Shown here: one piece after another, positions 1-12,800 of the stretch | Layout: each line of letters starts with the position of its first letter | Position numbering within the stretch: the stretch's first letter is position 1 | Assembly (NCBI GenBank): GCA_013397845.1 | Contig: VZTG01002040.1 | Location: 129,878 to 193,877 of the forward strand | DNA: 64,000 bases | Direction: 5' to 3' | Source of the DNA: Melanocharis versteri | Lineage: Eukaryota; Chordata; Aves; Passeriformes; Melanocharitidae | The notes under the pieces: generated by a model | Told to the model about the DNA's origin: nothing | Seen by the model: the letters and a program-made list of their open reading frames with translations, nothing else | Databases searched by the model: none | Translations under genes and position numbers: made by a program

Positions 1-1004
1 TAAAAACAAACAAACAGAAAATCCCCTAGGCCCCGTTGCGCTGAAGCTGTGATCATCAATCCAGCTGAGCAGCAGCTTTAACTTGTCTATAAGACCTGAC
101 CAGTTAGGACAAGCATTTCTATCCTGAAGGCAATGGTGATAATTCAAAAAAAAGCATAGATGCTAACAAGTTCTGAGAATCACTAGAGGCAGCATGCCGC
201 ACACAGGATGACAGTTTCTGGCTTGTGGGGCATCTGACATCGGTCTGATTTGACACAGGAGTGATACACTGGTGGCCAAGTTTTTTGAACCCACATGCAG
301 CAGGTTTCCTGGTAGTTTTGCAAAACCAAAGTCTTGTAGCAGAAAGGGAGACAGAACAAGTGAGGTGCCACTATGAAAAACAGTTTTGGTTTGCTAATGG
401 GAGATGCCTCAGCAAAAACAGAACCTGGAGCTTTTGTTGCTGTCCTCCTGGTTATGGTCGTTGCCTGACTGTTGGAGCAGATGCTGGAGGAGTTGACTTA
501 CTTTTTGATGATTTTTCTCAGCAATAAGAGTTCTCACTCTGTCCTTGGCACAGTTCTTGCTGTCCTATTTGGGACCTGCACTGTCCAGCTTGTTCTCCCC
601 AAGTCTGTTGCCTTTCTAAATCTCAGTGCAAAAGTACTAGACTAGAAATCCTGTCCTGGGAACATAGGCTACACCAGGCCTTCAAGAATCTGTCATGCAT
701 CACACCCCTTCACATGCTTCTGTTGTGCATCACTGGATCTCTTTTCTCCTTTACCACTTTTTTGGCATCCTGCGCTGCCCTGTTCCACAGGCTTGGGGAA
801 GGATGCCATGGGCTGACTTCCTCAGTGTGTGTCCCACCACTGACTGTGCCCCAGCTATGCCAGGCAAACTGTCCCGCTCCCACCCCCTCCTCTTGCTCGC
901 CCCAGATCGGAGCCCCCGAGAGGTCTTTGTCCGTCTGTTGAGAGCAGCCCCTGTTCCTCCATTCCCACATGGCGCACCCTCCCCAGCAGCCCTCTCCCCA
1001 TTCA

Positions 1005-1325
1005 GCAGTTTGGGCTGAAAGAACCTTGGCTAATTACGCCAGGCTGAAAATTACCACTTTGCCGTGTTGTCCTGCTGCTGGGCCCATTTGTGTGGGGCCT
1101 GTAGTTAGAGGGAACAAAGTCCCCCCCGTGGAGCCAGGCAGGCCCCAAGTGTGAAGCTACAGGTACAAGCAAGAGGGGAATGAAGGGAGTAATTACCAGC
1201 TTCTCCAGGTGAAAGCCCCGTTAAAACTTCAATAAGCCAATTAGGGGCCAGGGTGTGTGTGTGGGGAGAGTCTCCCCCACCTATAACTGATTCCCACCAG
1301 GCAATTAACAGAAATAATTTCACGG
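1005..1325. promoter_or_regulatory. Enhancer-like conserved noncoding candidate in FBXW4 intron
   Basis: Four homeodomain cores occur within about 280 bases: TAATTA at 1031-1036 and 1190-1195, and CAATTA at 1238-1243 and 1302-1307. There are also CAGGTG-type E-box sequence and AACAAAG. No repeat or coding sense is present. The position in an FBXW4 intron fits known FGF8 regulatory DNA in mammals; conservation was not tested. Confidence 0.45.
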
Positions 1326-4300
1326 AGGGGAGGATAAGAAATGGCTCTTAGAAATTGTCTTGAGTTGGGGGGAGCCTGAAACAGCACGACTGCTGCAATG
1401 GTCCTCGTGTGCTCCGACCTCCCGGCTCACTGTGTGGCCTGGAAATGTTGGTGGGGCTAGGAGGAGAGGGAGGAGGGAGGGAAAACGGCAAAGAAAAAGG
1501 AATCGCTGGAGCTTTACACCTGGGCAGGCTTTGAGAAAGTGAGGGCTGGAGTTCAGAGCTTCTTGTAAGGCTGTGTGTGGGCCCAGAGCACCGAGCTCAA
1601 GGGGGCTGCTGGGTCTGGGGAAGTGGATGAAGATAGGGCTCAGGGTGTCTTCCCCATGGGGGCGAGGGGGAAGGATAGTGGCAGAGGGGGAAGAATAATG
1701 ACCGGAGTAGGGAGGGGAAACGTGCTGGGTGTGAAGGCTGGAAGTGGGTGTGCAGGTTGGTGAGAACTGAATGCCAGGCCCTCAGAGACCTGTCCAAGAT
1801 GCGTGATAGTCTGTAGGTGCAAATGGTTAGGGTTGTGTCTAATAATGTGCATGTATCTCATCCAGGGATCATGCTTTTCTGCTGCTCAGTCAGCAGCTTC
1901 ACCTGTTCATTCCTTTCAATTTGTTCCAAAAACCCAGGGCACTTGCTCAGGAAAGAGATTTTATGAAGTTACTTTGCAACTCCCATGTGCAGATGGCATG
2001 TGCAGCAGTTGGAGGTAGAGCATGCTGTCAGGTGGGTACCTTGCAGAAGTCTTGCACACTGGTGTTTGAAGGGCTGCTCTGGGGAGTAGAGCAAAAGTAG
2101 AGCATAGGATGAAGTTGCTACAGATGGCTGAGATTTCTGTTGTGATGTTGGAAGGGAGAATGCATTGTGCGAGTAAAGAAGTTGAGACACCAGCTGTGGT
2201 TATTTCACCTGCGCTTGAAAAAGAAACAAAAAACCCAAATAAACCTTTAACTCTTCAAAACACAGATGTAACCTTAGTAGCCACTTTCTTTGAATTTCTA
2301 ATGTTACAGCTTCTGAACATTAAAAATGTTCTTTGAGATTTTCTTCTGGTTACTGATAAACTGATATAACCCTACTGTAGTGGTGTTTAACCATCTAGTC
2401 TCAAACTGACCTAGAAGTCCCTACATTTCATCTTTTTTCTTCTTTTTTTCCCCCCTCTTCTCTTTCTCCGCAGAAAGCTCTCTGTGGTAGCAATAGAGAG
2501 CTATATCTCTTGCACAGCCCAGATTTTAGACTCAGAAGTGATTTCTCAGTTGAGTCATGTTTCTTTATTATTCAGCTTCTGAGATGTAACCCCAGTGGCT
2601 TCCTGCAAAGAGAGCTCTGCTCACAGAAAGGCCTGGTAGGCATGCACAGACAAATCAGTTTTGGCATGGGCTTTGATTTTTGGTGCAAGTTATTCAGATC
2701 AGTGCCTGAATTATGTTTTGGATTAAATTTCTGTTATGGTTAAGGAGTCTCTTTTTTCCTGTAATAACAGTAATAAGTTGAGCATCATTTTTAAATATGG
2801 TCTTGAGAGAGATAAGGAGTTCTTGAACAAAGACCTCTGTCATGAACAACTGCTCCATGCCTGGCAAGCCCAGAGGTTTGGGGAGTGAGGAAAGGTGAAG
2901 ATTTTTGGACATACCATGTAAATATGTATTTTACACTGTTAAAAATAGGTTATCAAGCCTTTTCCTTTAATAAAGGAGCACGGCTGATGTCAAATACTTG
3001 TGTAGCTACAAAAGCAATTTTATTTGAAGTTCTGGAAAATGACAGCAGCACTGTAAAAAGCACTGTTCCAATATTCCTCTTGTACAGGAACACTCAGGAC
3101 CCTCAATCAACTTTTATAGAGCTAATCTGAATGTGGTCCTCTTCTGGACATTTGCTTCTTCCTAAAAGCGTGTATTTGCATGTATTTGTCCTGTCTGGAA
3201 TCTTTGTCTTGATGTCATTGAGCTCAGTTTTGCTCCAGAAATGAGGATTGTGCTCTGTATCTGGTGGCTTGTTTTCACAGAACTTACCTGCTGCAGGGCT
3301 GATGAAGGGACAATGATCAAGGTTGCAGGTGACTTGGGCACAGAGTATGGAGTGAAACTGCAAAGCAGTGTAGGCAAGATGGAGGTGTCTAGGTTGGACA
3401 CCTGCTAAGCAGCTTGCTAGAGTAGGGATGATCTGTCTGCCATGCCAGGAATTGGGCTTTTGGGGATATTAAAAGCTTTTTCTGTTCTTCAGCCTGAGTG
3501 TCTCTGGAGTCTGGAGGGAGACATGAAGTTAGAGGCCAAGGAGGAAGGCTGGAGAGGCAAAGCTGGTGTTCCCTCTACCATGAGGCATGGAGTAAATGAC
3601 CTGGGAGGCAATGATGGGAGCATTTCTTCTATCTCATGAGCTGGAGTTCTGCCTCAAATATGACTTCATGTTTCAACCCAGCATCTCTACAGTGCCCTTC
3701 AGTACAGAATGTAAATACCTTCTATCTGGGGATCACTTTTTAGTGGTCCACTTGAGGTGGCATATGAATGAGTTATTAGTGCATCTGTTCATGCATATGT
3801 CACTGGTGCTCCTTGCAAGAGCACATTTCCTCTTGGAGCAGTAGTGGTTGTCAGTGTTGCAGGGTTCATGGTCTTCTCTATGCATTTTGCTTTCTCTCTG
3901 TGCTGAGTCCATGGTGGGGTGTGGCAGAGCTCTTCTGTAGCTTCTCTGTGTGACATTTATGAGGTGTATCAGGAGCACAATTTAACTCTGAGTTGACTGG
4001 TGCCTTGGGGGATACTGTAGCATGTACATGAGCTCAAAGAAGTAACAGCAAACCTGCCAAACCTTTCCAGTCTGTTTCTGGAACAAGCCTGGCTATTTGC
4101 CTTCAGCTGGTGGGTCTTCTTGGCAAGGTTATTCAACAAAGGTGAGGCTGTGCTGCAGCGGGGTTCTTCTGCTTGCTCAGGTGAGCTTTAGGTGCAGCTG
4201 GCTTACCTGCTGATTTTTTTGAATTTGTGGTTACAGAATGTTAACATATAACCCAGCTGTCTTGGCTTCTGAGATACTGAAAATGCTTGGTTCAGTTCTC

Positions 4301-4749
4301 TGGTCATCCTGCGAGAAGTACAAAGTATGGCTAAAGGAACTGGTCTGGGGCAGTGAAGGGGCAGCACCAGCCCTGCACGACCGCCCAATCCTGAGTTTGT
4401 CTAGCATTGCCGACATCTAAAGCAGGTGGGATTTCTTGCATGGTTGTGATGCCTGCTTTCTCATGAAGAAGAAAATCAGCTAAACTGATGCTGTGCTGTT
4501 TTTTTTTTCTCCCTTTGCAAATTAAATGCCCCTGGGGAAGGAGCACTTGCTTCCCTGCACTCTGTGTCTCTCTCCCTTTGTGTGTATCTGGTCTGTTGGA
4601 GAAGTCTCATGCTGGAGGTGGCGAAACTCTCCGTGCTGGGTTTCTGACCCCCTCCTCTCCCCTTCACAGTGTTGTTACTGTTGCATCTGCTCTTCAGCAG
4701 GGGCTCCATCAAGTTTGTGTGACCTTAGCACTGTATTCATGCTGGAGGA

Positions 4750-5360
4750 GTTACCTTCTATAATGATGTCAACTGATGAGGTTGGCGGGATGGTGGCGGC
4801 CGCGATAAGACATGACATGTTCTAATGATTCGCCTTAGCGAGCTGTGTGCGTGTGTGGGGGGGGCACAGAGGGGCTTGGAGAAGGGAGGTGGGGGCCCCA
4901 CAGGTGCCGACAAAGACTTTGACCTTTGCTGCTATAATATCAGTGTTTCACAGGCAGGGCGGTTCGGTAACCCACTTTCAGCCCATCAAAAATTGATTTA
5001 ATTGCAATTTTTTTCCCCAATTAGGAGCACTGGAGCTTAACTAATTGGAGTAATAGAGAGTAATAAGGCTCTGATAAAAAGCCTTCCTCTGCCTCCTTTG
5101 TATCTTGTGTCATCGCCTGTCAGAGGTCAGAGAGCTTGCATATTCTATTAGGCAGAGTTGCCTTCATTTGTACAAATTAGTTTACCCAACAGTAATTAAA
5201 ATGCCAGTGCGGGTCGGGGAGAGCTGAATACAATTGATGGGCACATTGGTGAAGGATTTGACAGCTCCGGTGGCCTCCCTTGCCAAAGCGTGTCAGTGCT
5301 GAATCAAAGGCTACACAAACCCACAGACCCGTGCGTTTAACCCGCGGCACCGTCGGCACC
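4750..5360. promoter_or_regulatory. Enhancer-like conserved noncoding candidate in FBXW4 intron
   Basis: The stretch holds ATCAAAAATTGATTTAATTG, CCCCAATTAGG, TTAACTAATTGG, TACAAATTAG and CAGTAATTAAAATGCC, plus a nuclear-receptor-like GACTTTGACCTTTGC at 4915-4929 (AGGTCA-type repeat on the - strand). A CpG-bearing GGCGGCCGCGATAAG precedes it. No coding or repeat explanation is seen. Confidence 0.5.
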
Positions 5361-7661
5361 AACTGCTCTCTCTCTTCTCCTATCTCCCTTTTGGACTTGC
5401 TTTCTCTTCTCCTTCTTTTCTCATCTCACTTGAGACTTTTTAAAATAGATGTTTCCCATCTTTGAGCTGTCCTTTCTGTTGATCGCTTTCATAACACTGC
5501 TACCAACCCCCCCATCCTGTCTGCCTCGATTCTCCCCCTTCTCTGCCCCAACCTTCCACATTCCCAGCTGCAGGGCTCTGTCAAGTAATAACTTCTTTGT
5601 TTCCTAGTGCAATGAGTCTCCATCTATAATAGTTTCCAAAATGGAACAACGATGTCCAATTCCAGGGGGCGGGGGAGTGCGCCAGGAGGAAGGAACAGGC
5701 TCTTGCACGCGTCAAGCAGATTCTGGATTTGAAATCCCTGAAGAGCAGAATAGAACTAGAGAAGCAATCTGTTTACAGTACAGGGGAAGGGCACAAGCCT
5801 GGGGCACAGGGGAGGTGTAGTGAGAAGAGGTGGTAAAGGACCTATTTTACCCAGGTTCCTTCAATGAGTTTGCATTGCAGGATTCCCAGCTCAGGCAGGG
5901 CCTGCTCTGGAGGCTGGGTCGATACTGAGGAAGGTATGTGTTGTTCAATGAGACTTGTATTTCTGGAGCTGAGACTGTTTCCAAGCCTTAGGATAAACAG
6001 CATCTTTCCAAAAGGACTGATGGGCATCTAGCTCTGTCCCTCTGGTTTGTTCACATCTGGCAATGGTCTGTCCAGGATGGGGTAAAGAGGGATGCTACAT
6101 GAGTCAAACTGTAGTTGGCACCTTGGGTGCAGCTATGGGATTATTGCAGCTGGACTGTAGCCAGAGCGCTACTGCTGTTGCCAGAAATGCCATGGGATCT
6201 TCAACAACCACAAGTCAGTGAGATGGAGAGTTCTTGTGTTTCTTCCAACAGCACTGCCAGGATGTATGTTCTCTTTCACTTCCTGGCCCAGCTTCTGTTG
6301 TGGGGGGATGTCTCTTCTGCAAATAGAGAAGGTCTAGCTTCTGGGGGAAGCAGGCTCTTGGTTGTTTTGTTGGGGTTTTTTTTCCCTCTTGTTAATTCCT
6401 CTCCTCTCTGTCAGTAGGGAGTTTCAAACAAGAAAGAGAACATCAAAGTATCAGATGAGTTGGAAAATTCCTTGTGTTGGACAGCAAAAATATGCTTATG
6501 AAGTATGTGTGTCTCAATGCTGTGCAAAATTCTTGCCTTCCTGGTTTGGTTGTTGGCTTGGTTTTAGTTCCTGGGGGATCCCAGTGAAGACAACATGCCC
6601 TGTTGTGGAAGCCCTGCAATGGTGCTTTTTTCCCACTTAGAAGGGCCTGTTAGAGGGAGCTTGTAGTCATGGTAGCCAGCAGCTTTCAAAGGACAGAGGG
6701 AAGCTTAGTGGGGAAGGGGCTTTACATCTCCAAGGCCATCTGGAGATTGGCCATAGTGGTTTTTATGGTGGATGTAAATGCATCTGGTCGGTGTCAGTGT
6801 ACATCAGTACTGTTGTATGGACTTCAGGTAGATGAGTCATGCCTGCATTAATGTAGTTAGGGTATCCTGTACTCCCCTCTTCCCAATCTAGTCTCCCCTC
6901 AGTCTGGCTGTAGAAAGCAGTGTGGGCAAAATAAATGACACTCTCTAAGCTAGCAACTCAGCTTGAATTGTTTCTATTGGGCAGCTGGCAACAACGGTTG
7001 TGAAAAAGCTGTGCTTCTATAAGTTGGAGGGTTTTCCTGTGTGTGCTCTGTGCTTTCTAAGACAAAAGAGCCTTGTTGAAGATAGACTGAAAGTAGCAAG
7101 CCTGAAAGAAGGCTTCAGCTCTGCTGAATGAAGTTTCAGAAGTTTTGGAGCCAGGCTTTACATGCTTACCTCCAATCTGCATGTTGTTTTAGACATATGA
7201 AAGCTGACTTGTGTTGCCCTTTTGCCTGAAGTAAAACTGTCACCTCTGAGAGGTTCCCAGTTATGAGACACCTGAGGCTTCAAGGTGTGTGCCTGCAGAT
7301 CAGACTCAAGGTGAGGGGCCCTGTATCATGCCCTGGAATCCAGACTTTAAGGTCAGTTCACTCTCAGGCTTTGAGAATTTCTCATTGGCATCACTTCTTG
7401 TGCATGTTGTCTTGTGAATGCTGCATTCTAATGCTGCAGTGAAGGTGGCCTGCTCTTGTGGGAGAAGTCTTATCTTTGCTTGCTAATGGGCTCAGGCTGT
7501 TAAAGATAAGGCCTGCAAACCTGATCCTGCTGAAGTATGAGACAAAATTCCTGTTGACTGAATGGAGTCAGCTTTACCCAGAAGAGACTTGTTTGTGGCC
7601 CTGAGGCCTGTATTTGATGCTGGAGAAAAATCTCTTTATCTAATGCTTTTCTCTCTGTGTC

Positions 7662-7684
7662 TTTTTTTTTTTTTTTTTTTTTTT
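7662..7684 (+). repeat. T homopolymer run
   Basis: An uninterrupted run of about 23 T within the FBXW4 intron. It could be the tail of an old reverse-oriented retrocopy, but no element body was recognised next to it. A similar run of about 18 T lies at 15198-15215. Confidence 0.8.
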
Positions 7685-9559
7685 GGCTGAGGGGTGAGGG
7701 GTAAGGACCAAGGAGGGAAAGCTGTAGTCCAGAACTGACAGCATGAGGGAGGATTAGACCTAGCTGTTCCTCCCACCTTTTTCTCCCTGTTGGTGTGCCT
7801 CCATGGTAATTTAGACCTGTGGCAACCATCAAAGCCTTGTGCATACCTTCTGCACAAAGGAGTCTGTCTCCCACGTGAGGGCGTTCTCTGCTGGGACTGA
7901 GTCAGTTTGTCTCCCAAAAGAAAAATCTTAAGCACCCAATTGCCTGCTTGACTGACTCCCTGACTGCTATTATGTTTCTAACCATAGTAATTGACTTTAG
8001 TAGTTATTAATGGATTATGACTGGGGAGGGGGGACAAAACCCAACACCTAGCTTTGTAGCAGAGGGACCTCCTGACCAAAGTGCTGCTTTCCAGACATGG
8101 GGCTTGACTGACAAGCTGTGGAAGTGGGTGTCTTTTGCTTGTTTTCCTCTGAAATGGGTGACATTGGCAAAAGGGAAACGTTCCCTTCTGTCCTGGACTA
8201 TGGTGGAGAGAAGGCAGGCATTGAGCAGAAACCCTGTTTCCAACGATGAAATGCTGCACACTTTCTTGATTGATCCTGGTGGCTGCTGCACAGCAACAGG
8301 AATTGGATTTTCCATAGACTCTCAGACTTTGGTCAGGGACTTACATGGAGAAGAATAATGTGAGCACCCTGCAGCACCTGTAGGGACAGCCCAGTGCTAC
8401 AGGTGCTTTGGCTGATTGCATGTGCGCTGCCAATGAATCTGGAATTTTGCATGTAAGACATCATGGTTGGAGACATTTTGAAATAGCTCTAGTTCTGCAG
8501 GCCTTTTCTAGCCTAAAAGGCAGCTGAGGGTCACAAAACTTGTGGACACCTCCACGTATGTGAGTTGGGTGAAAGGATAGAGTCAGCACAAAAGAGGGCC
8601 TTGGTAGCTGAAGCCCTTCCTAAGTTCTTGTAGCTCTTTGAAATGGTTTGATGTTATCTGCTTGCCTCTTTTTCAGAGTGCTTTGTCAGTTCTGCTTTGG
8701 CCTTATGGTTTGGAGAAACCAGTCGCTCAGCTAAACCACAGAGATAGGAGTAGAAGTAGTCCTGAGTTCTGGCCTTGCTTCCGTCTGGTCCTTCTCTGGC
8801 TTTGATAGAGTTGAGCCTGTGTTTACCACTTGGCTGCTGAGCGCCGCCTTACAGCAGCAGTAGTGCTTCTCACAGAAGTCAAGGATGCTGCAAGAATCCG
8901 TTCCTGGTGCAGTAGAGGCTTGCAGACACCTTGACTTCCAAAGAAAGAATGCTGTAGAGGATCAAAGAAATGTTTAAAAACGGCTCTAACTGCTATTTTT
9001 ACAGACGTGGCATTGTTTTCTTATTTTGCTTTCATCTTTCAGCTGCCAGCCCTGTGTCATACTGCGAAAGTTGTTTAGGCAGAGCATAGAGATGTCTTTT
9101 ATTTAAAGCAGACTCCATTTCCTGCGTTCATGCTATCCTTGTTGCATGATACATGTTGACTTAAACATAGTTTTGGCATTTTATTCTCAGTAGCTGCAAT
9201 AAATATGGCTTTGTGAGAGGTCATTTATAACTTACTAGGAAGTCCTTGTGTGAGGTGCTTCCTCTTATTTGGACTGAGGATAGGAAACTGGCGCGAAACA
9301 AGCAGTGTGGTTTGGAGAGCCACAGCACCCATGTTCCTGATGCTTGATTTTAGGGATTTGTTCTGTCTTATGAACTAGTATGAGTCCAGTGGCTGTCAGG
9401 TAACCTCTGGAGCCAGCATGTGCAGCAGGGCCATAGCATTGCCAAGAGGACTTTGGAATGGACCCTGCTGGAGGGTGTAAACTGAGCCAAATATTGCTGC
9501 AGGAGAGCTGTGCTGCCTCTAACAGAAAGTGCCTGAGCACTGGGGAGGGCAGCCTTATC

Positions 9560-9625
9560 CAGCTTTGAAATAGGCCCTGCTTTGAGCAGGCTGGACCAGA
9601 GACCTCTATTCTGTGATTCTTTAGG
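9560..9625 (+). mobile_element. Short CR1-like 3' tail
   Basis: CCCTGCTTTGAGCAGGCTGG, then ACCAGAGACCTC and ATTCTGTGATTCT follow the order of a CR1 subfamily 3' end. Only about 65 bases remain, with an internal deletion, so the call is tentative. Confidence 0.55.
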
Positions 9626-9886
9626 CCTGTGATGCTGCAGCCAGTTCATGATTGTGCTCAGAAGTTGCCAACAAACAGAAGTGAGACATGAAGTAGGAAA
9701 TAACAGTAAATTTTCCATGAGGTCTTTCTGCAGCTTACAGCACTGACTGTGTATGAAACATGCTGAGTACTGTACTGACTCACTTGAAAATGTTGTTTAC
9801 AGCTGTTCCTGTCTTGCTCATGCACTCTCTTTGGAACATGAGGATTAGTAAGTGGTTTTTGTTTGTTTGTTTGTTTTTTTAAACAG

Positions 9887-12800
9887 CTCATTTGTGACGG
9901 GGACAGCCTGCTGTGGACACACCTCACCTCTGAGAATTTGGGACCTTGAGAGGTGAGTGAGCTTCCAGGTTACAGGGAGGGACTTGACAAGAAAAGTGAA
10001 AAACAATGCAATATTGGAAATGCTGCAAAATGGTATCATTCCTTTTGTCAGTATATGCAAGGGATGATTGAAGATGAGGTGTGTTGCGGAGTGGGGGACA
10101 AAGCAAACTGACGTGGAAAGGCATATGTGGGGGGTGGTTCTGGTTCAGTAACTTGGCTTTTCTTCTCAGCTGTTCCATTTGATGGCACAGCCATCCTGGT
10201 TTCTTCCCATTACCTGTATACAGTCAAAATACACCCATTACACCTTCCTTTTCATCTGTCTCTGTTGATGCCTCAGCCAGAGGAGGTGAGGAAGGTGATC
10301 CTTATCCTCCCATTCACCCACTTCTCTGTGGTGCTGGAAAGCCAGAGGCAAACACGGGCTCTGAAGTCACCTTGTCCTGGCTGGCAATTCCAGTAGCTCG
10401 GAGAGGTGAGGTGTGGCAACAGGTTATCTATGGAAGTGATTTAGGCACGTTGTCTTCTCTTTGTCCTAATAAGCACTGAGGAGGTTAATTGCTGTGGCCT
10501 CTGATTTGGGGTCTTTGAGTAGTTCCTGTTCAGTGAAGGTGCTGACCTTAGCAACTGGGGAAATGTTGTTCTCAAATCTTGATGTGAGACTCAACTGCTG
10601 ACAAATTTGAAACTCTCAGCCTGAGGGTCTTAGCATAGTGATGGACAGATAGCAAATATTTCACAGGATTATTGGAACGGCAGCCCTGCCTTCCAGGACT
10701 AGTATGCTCTGGGTAGGAGTGGCACGGCCCAGATTATCCAAAGGAGTGCTGTCAGGATTGAGGTGAGCAATGGCAGAAGGGGCCTGAGGGATGTCAGTAG
10801 AGCTGTATTTGGGGAAAGGGGGTGGAGGAGGATTGGTGTGGACACACGGCAGATCTGAGACCAATTGCTTTCCAATCTATAGTTTAAATAGTTTAGATTG
10901 TTTAAGTCAACTGTATCAAATACAAATTTAAACCAGCTGTTTTTTCTCTGAAGTAACAAAAATACTTTGCAACAATGCATCCTACAAACTGGAGCAGGAA
11001 AGAGCACCAGTGCATTTAATTATGGTGCATGTTTCTTAGTGACCCATCCAGTGGTGCCTTTGGAGTACCCCAGAAGGATGCAGGCTGTGCTGTGATACCC
11101 CTGCCCATCAAGTCTTCTGGCTGTTCTTGAATAGAGGCATCTGACAGGGGTGAGGAGATGGGCAACCCTCTCCCCCCATGCCCCAGCCTTTCTGACAGCC
11201 TTTCCCAAGGAAGCCTGAAGAGATAATAAAGCTGTGTAGAAAATAGGATTAAGGTAATGAACAAGCACAGCAGAGTTTGATCTTTCAATAACGTAAAAGC
11301 CTGAGTGACAGGCAAATAAAAAAGCCAAGGCAACCTAGGCCACTGGGCCTCTGTTGAAATGGCTAGAGTGTCAAACTTATTCTTCCCTCTTCACCTGTCA
11401 CAGCTGGAATGCACCATGCCACTGGGTCTTTTCCTCTCCAGGCACCTGTGTGCAAGCTGCTGGACTTGTCAGCATGTGCAGGGTAGGAGGCTGAGTAGGA
11501 AGCATGGCTGGGACTCTAGCATGTGAAGCTTGATGTCACCATTTATAGAAAGGGAGTACAGCGCTATCCTTCCAGGTCTTGACTCTCCGTAAACTGTTCA
11601 TCTTCCCAGCAGAGCTTTGGATCCATCTCCAAAGGCTCCAGTGATTGCCAGAAGTGATCTTGTAGGGACTGCTGTCTGTTTCTTTGAGGCTTTTGAATGT
11701 TGTCTCCCTGGTCAGACTCCAGGAGTGAGAGTGTGGCATGAAAACTTAAAATCTTAGAGCCACCCAGGACTTAAAAACTCCTCCTGTGCTCAGTGTGTCC
11801 TGATAACATCTGGCAGACAGAGCCAGGGCCTCTGAGTTTGCTGCTTACCCTTTTCTCGTGGTCACAAAAAGGCCCAGAGGCTGACCCGAAGAGGCTGAAC
11901 ATGGCAAGGATATTATGTCTAAGAACAGAACCCAGGTAACTTCAGCCAAAAAAAAAAATTAGGCAGGGTAGAATGATGTGTAAGGTGTGTTCTTGAAAAC
12001 CACAGGATCCTTGGCACCACTGAGGGATCAGTTAGTTCAGTTAGAGGAGTTTGCTTTGGGGGGTGAGTAAGTAACAGTACAACAGTTTCTGTGCCATTCT
12101 CTTCCATTGGAGTAGGTGGTCTTTTTACGCAACAGCTGAGAGCTGGAACATGCTACAAAAGGATTTAAAGCTTAAATAACCTTTTGTGTACCGATCATCT
12201 TAGTTCCAGGCCAGATAAGTCCTTGGCTGGTGCTTGTAGCTGTTGGTCATGGTATGTTTTGTATTTATGACCTTCGCTGTTCCCTGACCCTGGGGCAGCC
12301 ATTCTCATCCCTCCAAGAGGAAGGGGATAATATCTTCACCTGTAAATATGTCCTGTGCTTTGAAAAGGGCTTCGTTGGTTTTGGTGTAGAGGAAATTTTT
12401 AGTGGGGAGAGGAAACGCCTCTTGCTGCATCCCACCCCCACAACTGTCTTTCATTTCTGACTCTGCTGAGATGATGGCGTTGGATCAAAGCCACAACAGG
12501 CAGCAACAAGCAATTGTCAAGGGAGTCTAAAGGGGAATGACTGCATAATGCCAAGACACTGTCTCTGATGGCTGAAATTCCAGCTGCTGCTACACCTGGC
12601 CCTGTCTCCTGTAATGAAGGAGGATTTAGATTTTTTTCTTATGCTTTTGAAGCTGGCTAGCTGCACTTCTGGAGGACATCTCTCATCCCACACATGCTGC
12701 ATTGTGCCATCTGATTGCTTTTAGATATGGGGAAGTTGCTGTGGACTTATTCCCACTCTGGATCAAGGTGTGTGTGTGGAAGGCAGCTGTGAGTAAGTTC

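Larger units (their letters stand above)
1..9886 (+). other. FBXW4 intron (5' part off the window)
   Basis: No exon with WD40 coding sense was found on the + strand before the 9887 acceptor, so this whole stretch is read as one intron whose donor lies left of base 1. The acceptor is preceded by a (GTTT)n/T-rich tract at about 9855-9880 that serves as its polypyrimidine tract. Contents include two homeodomain-motif-rich islands (about 1005-1325 and 4750-5360), a 22-23 bp T run near 7662-7684 and a short CR1-like tail near 9560-9625. The rest shows nothing recognisable. Confidence 0.75.

Noticed and set aside
391..500. A possible upstream FBXW4 exon (NRTWSF resembling DRVWSIA)
   Set aside because: No acceptor/donor pair with the right phase brackets it, and the residues after the match diverge at once.
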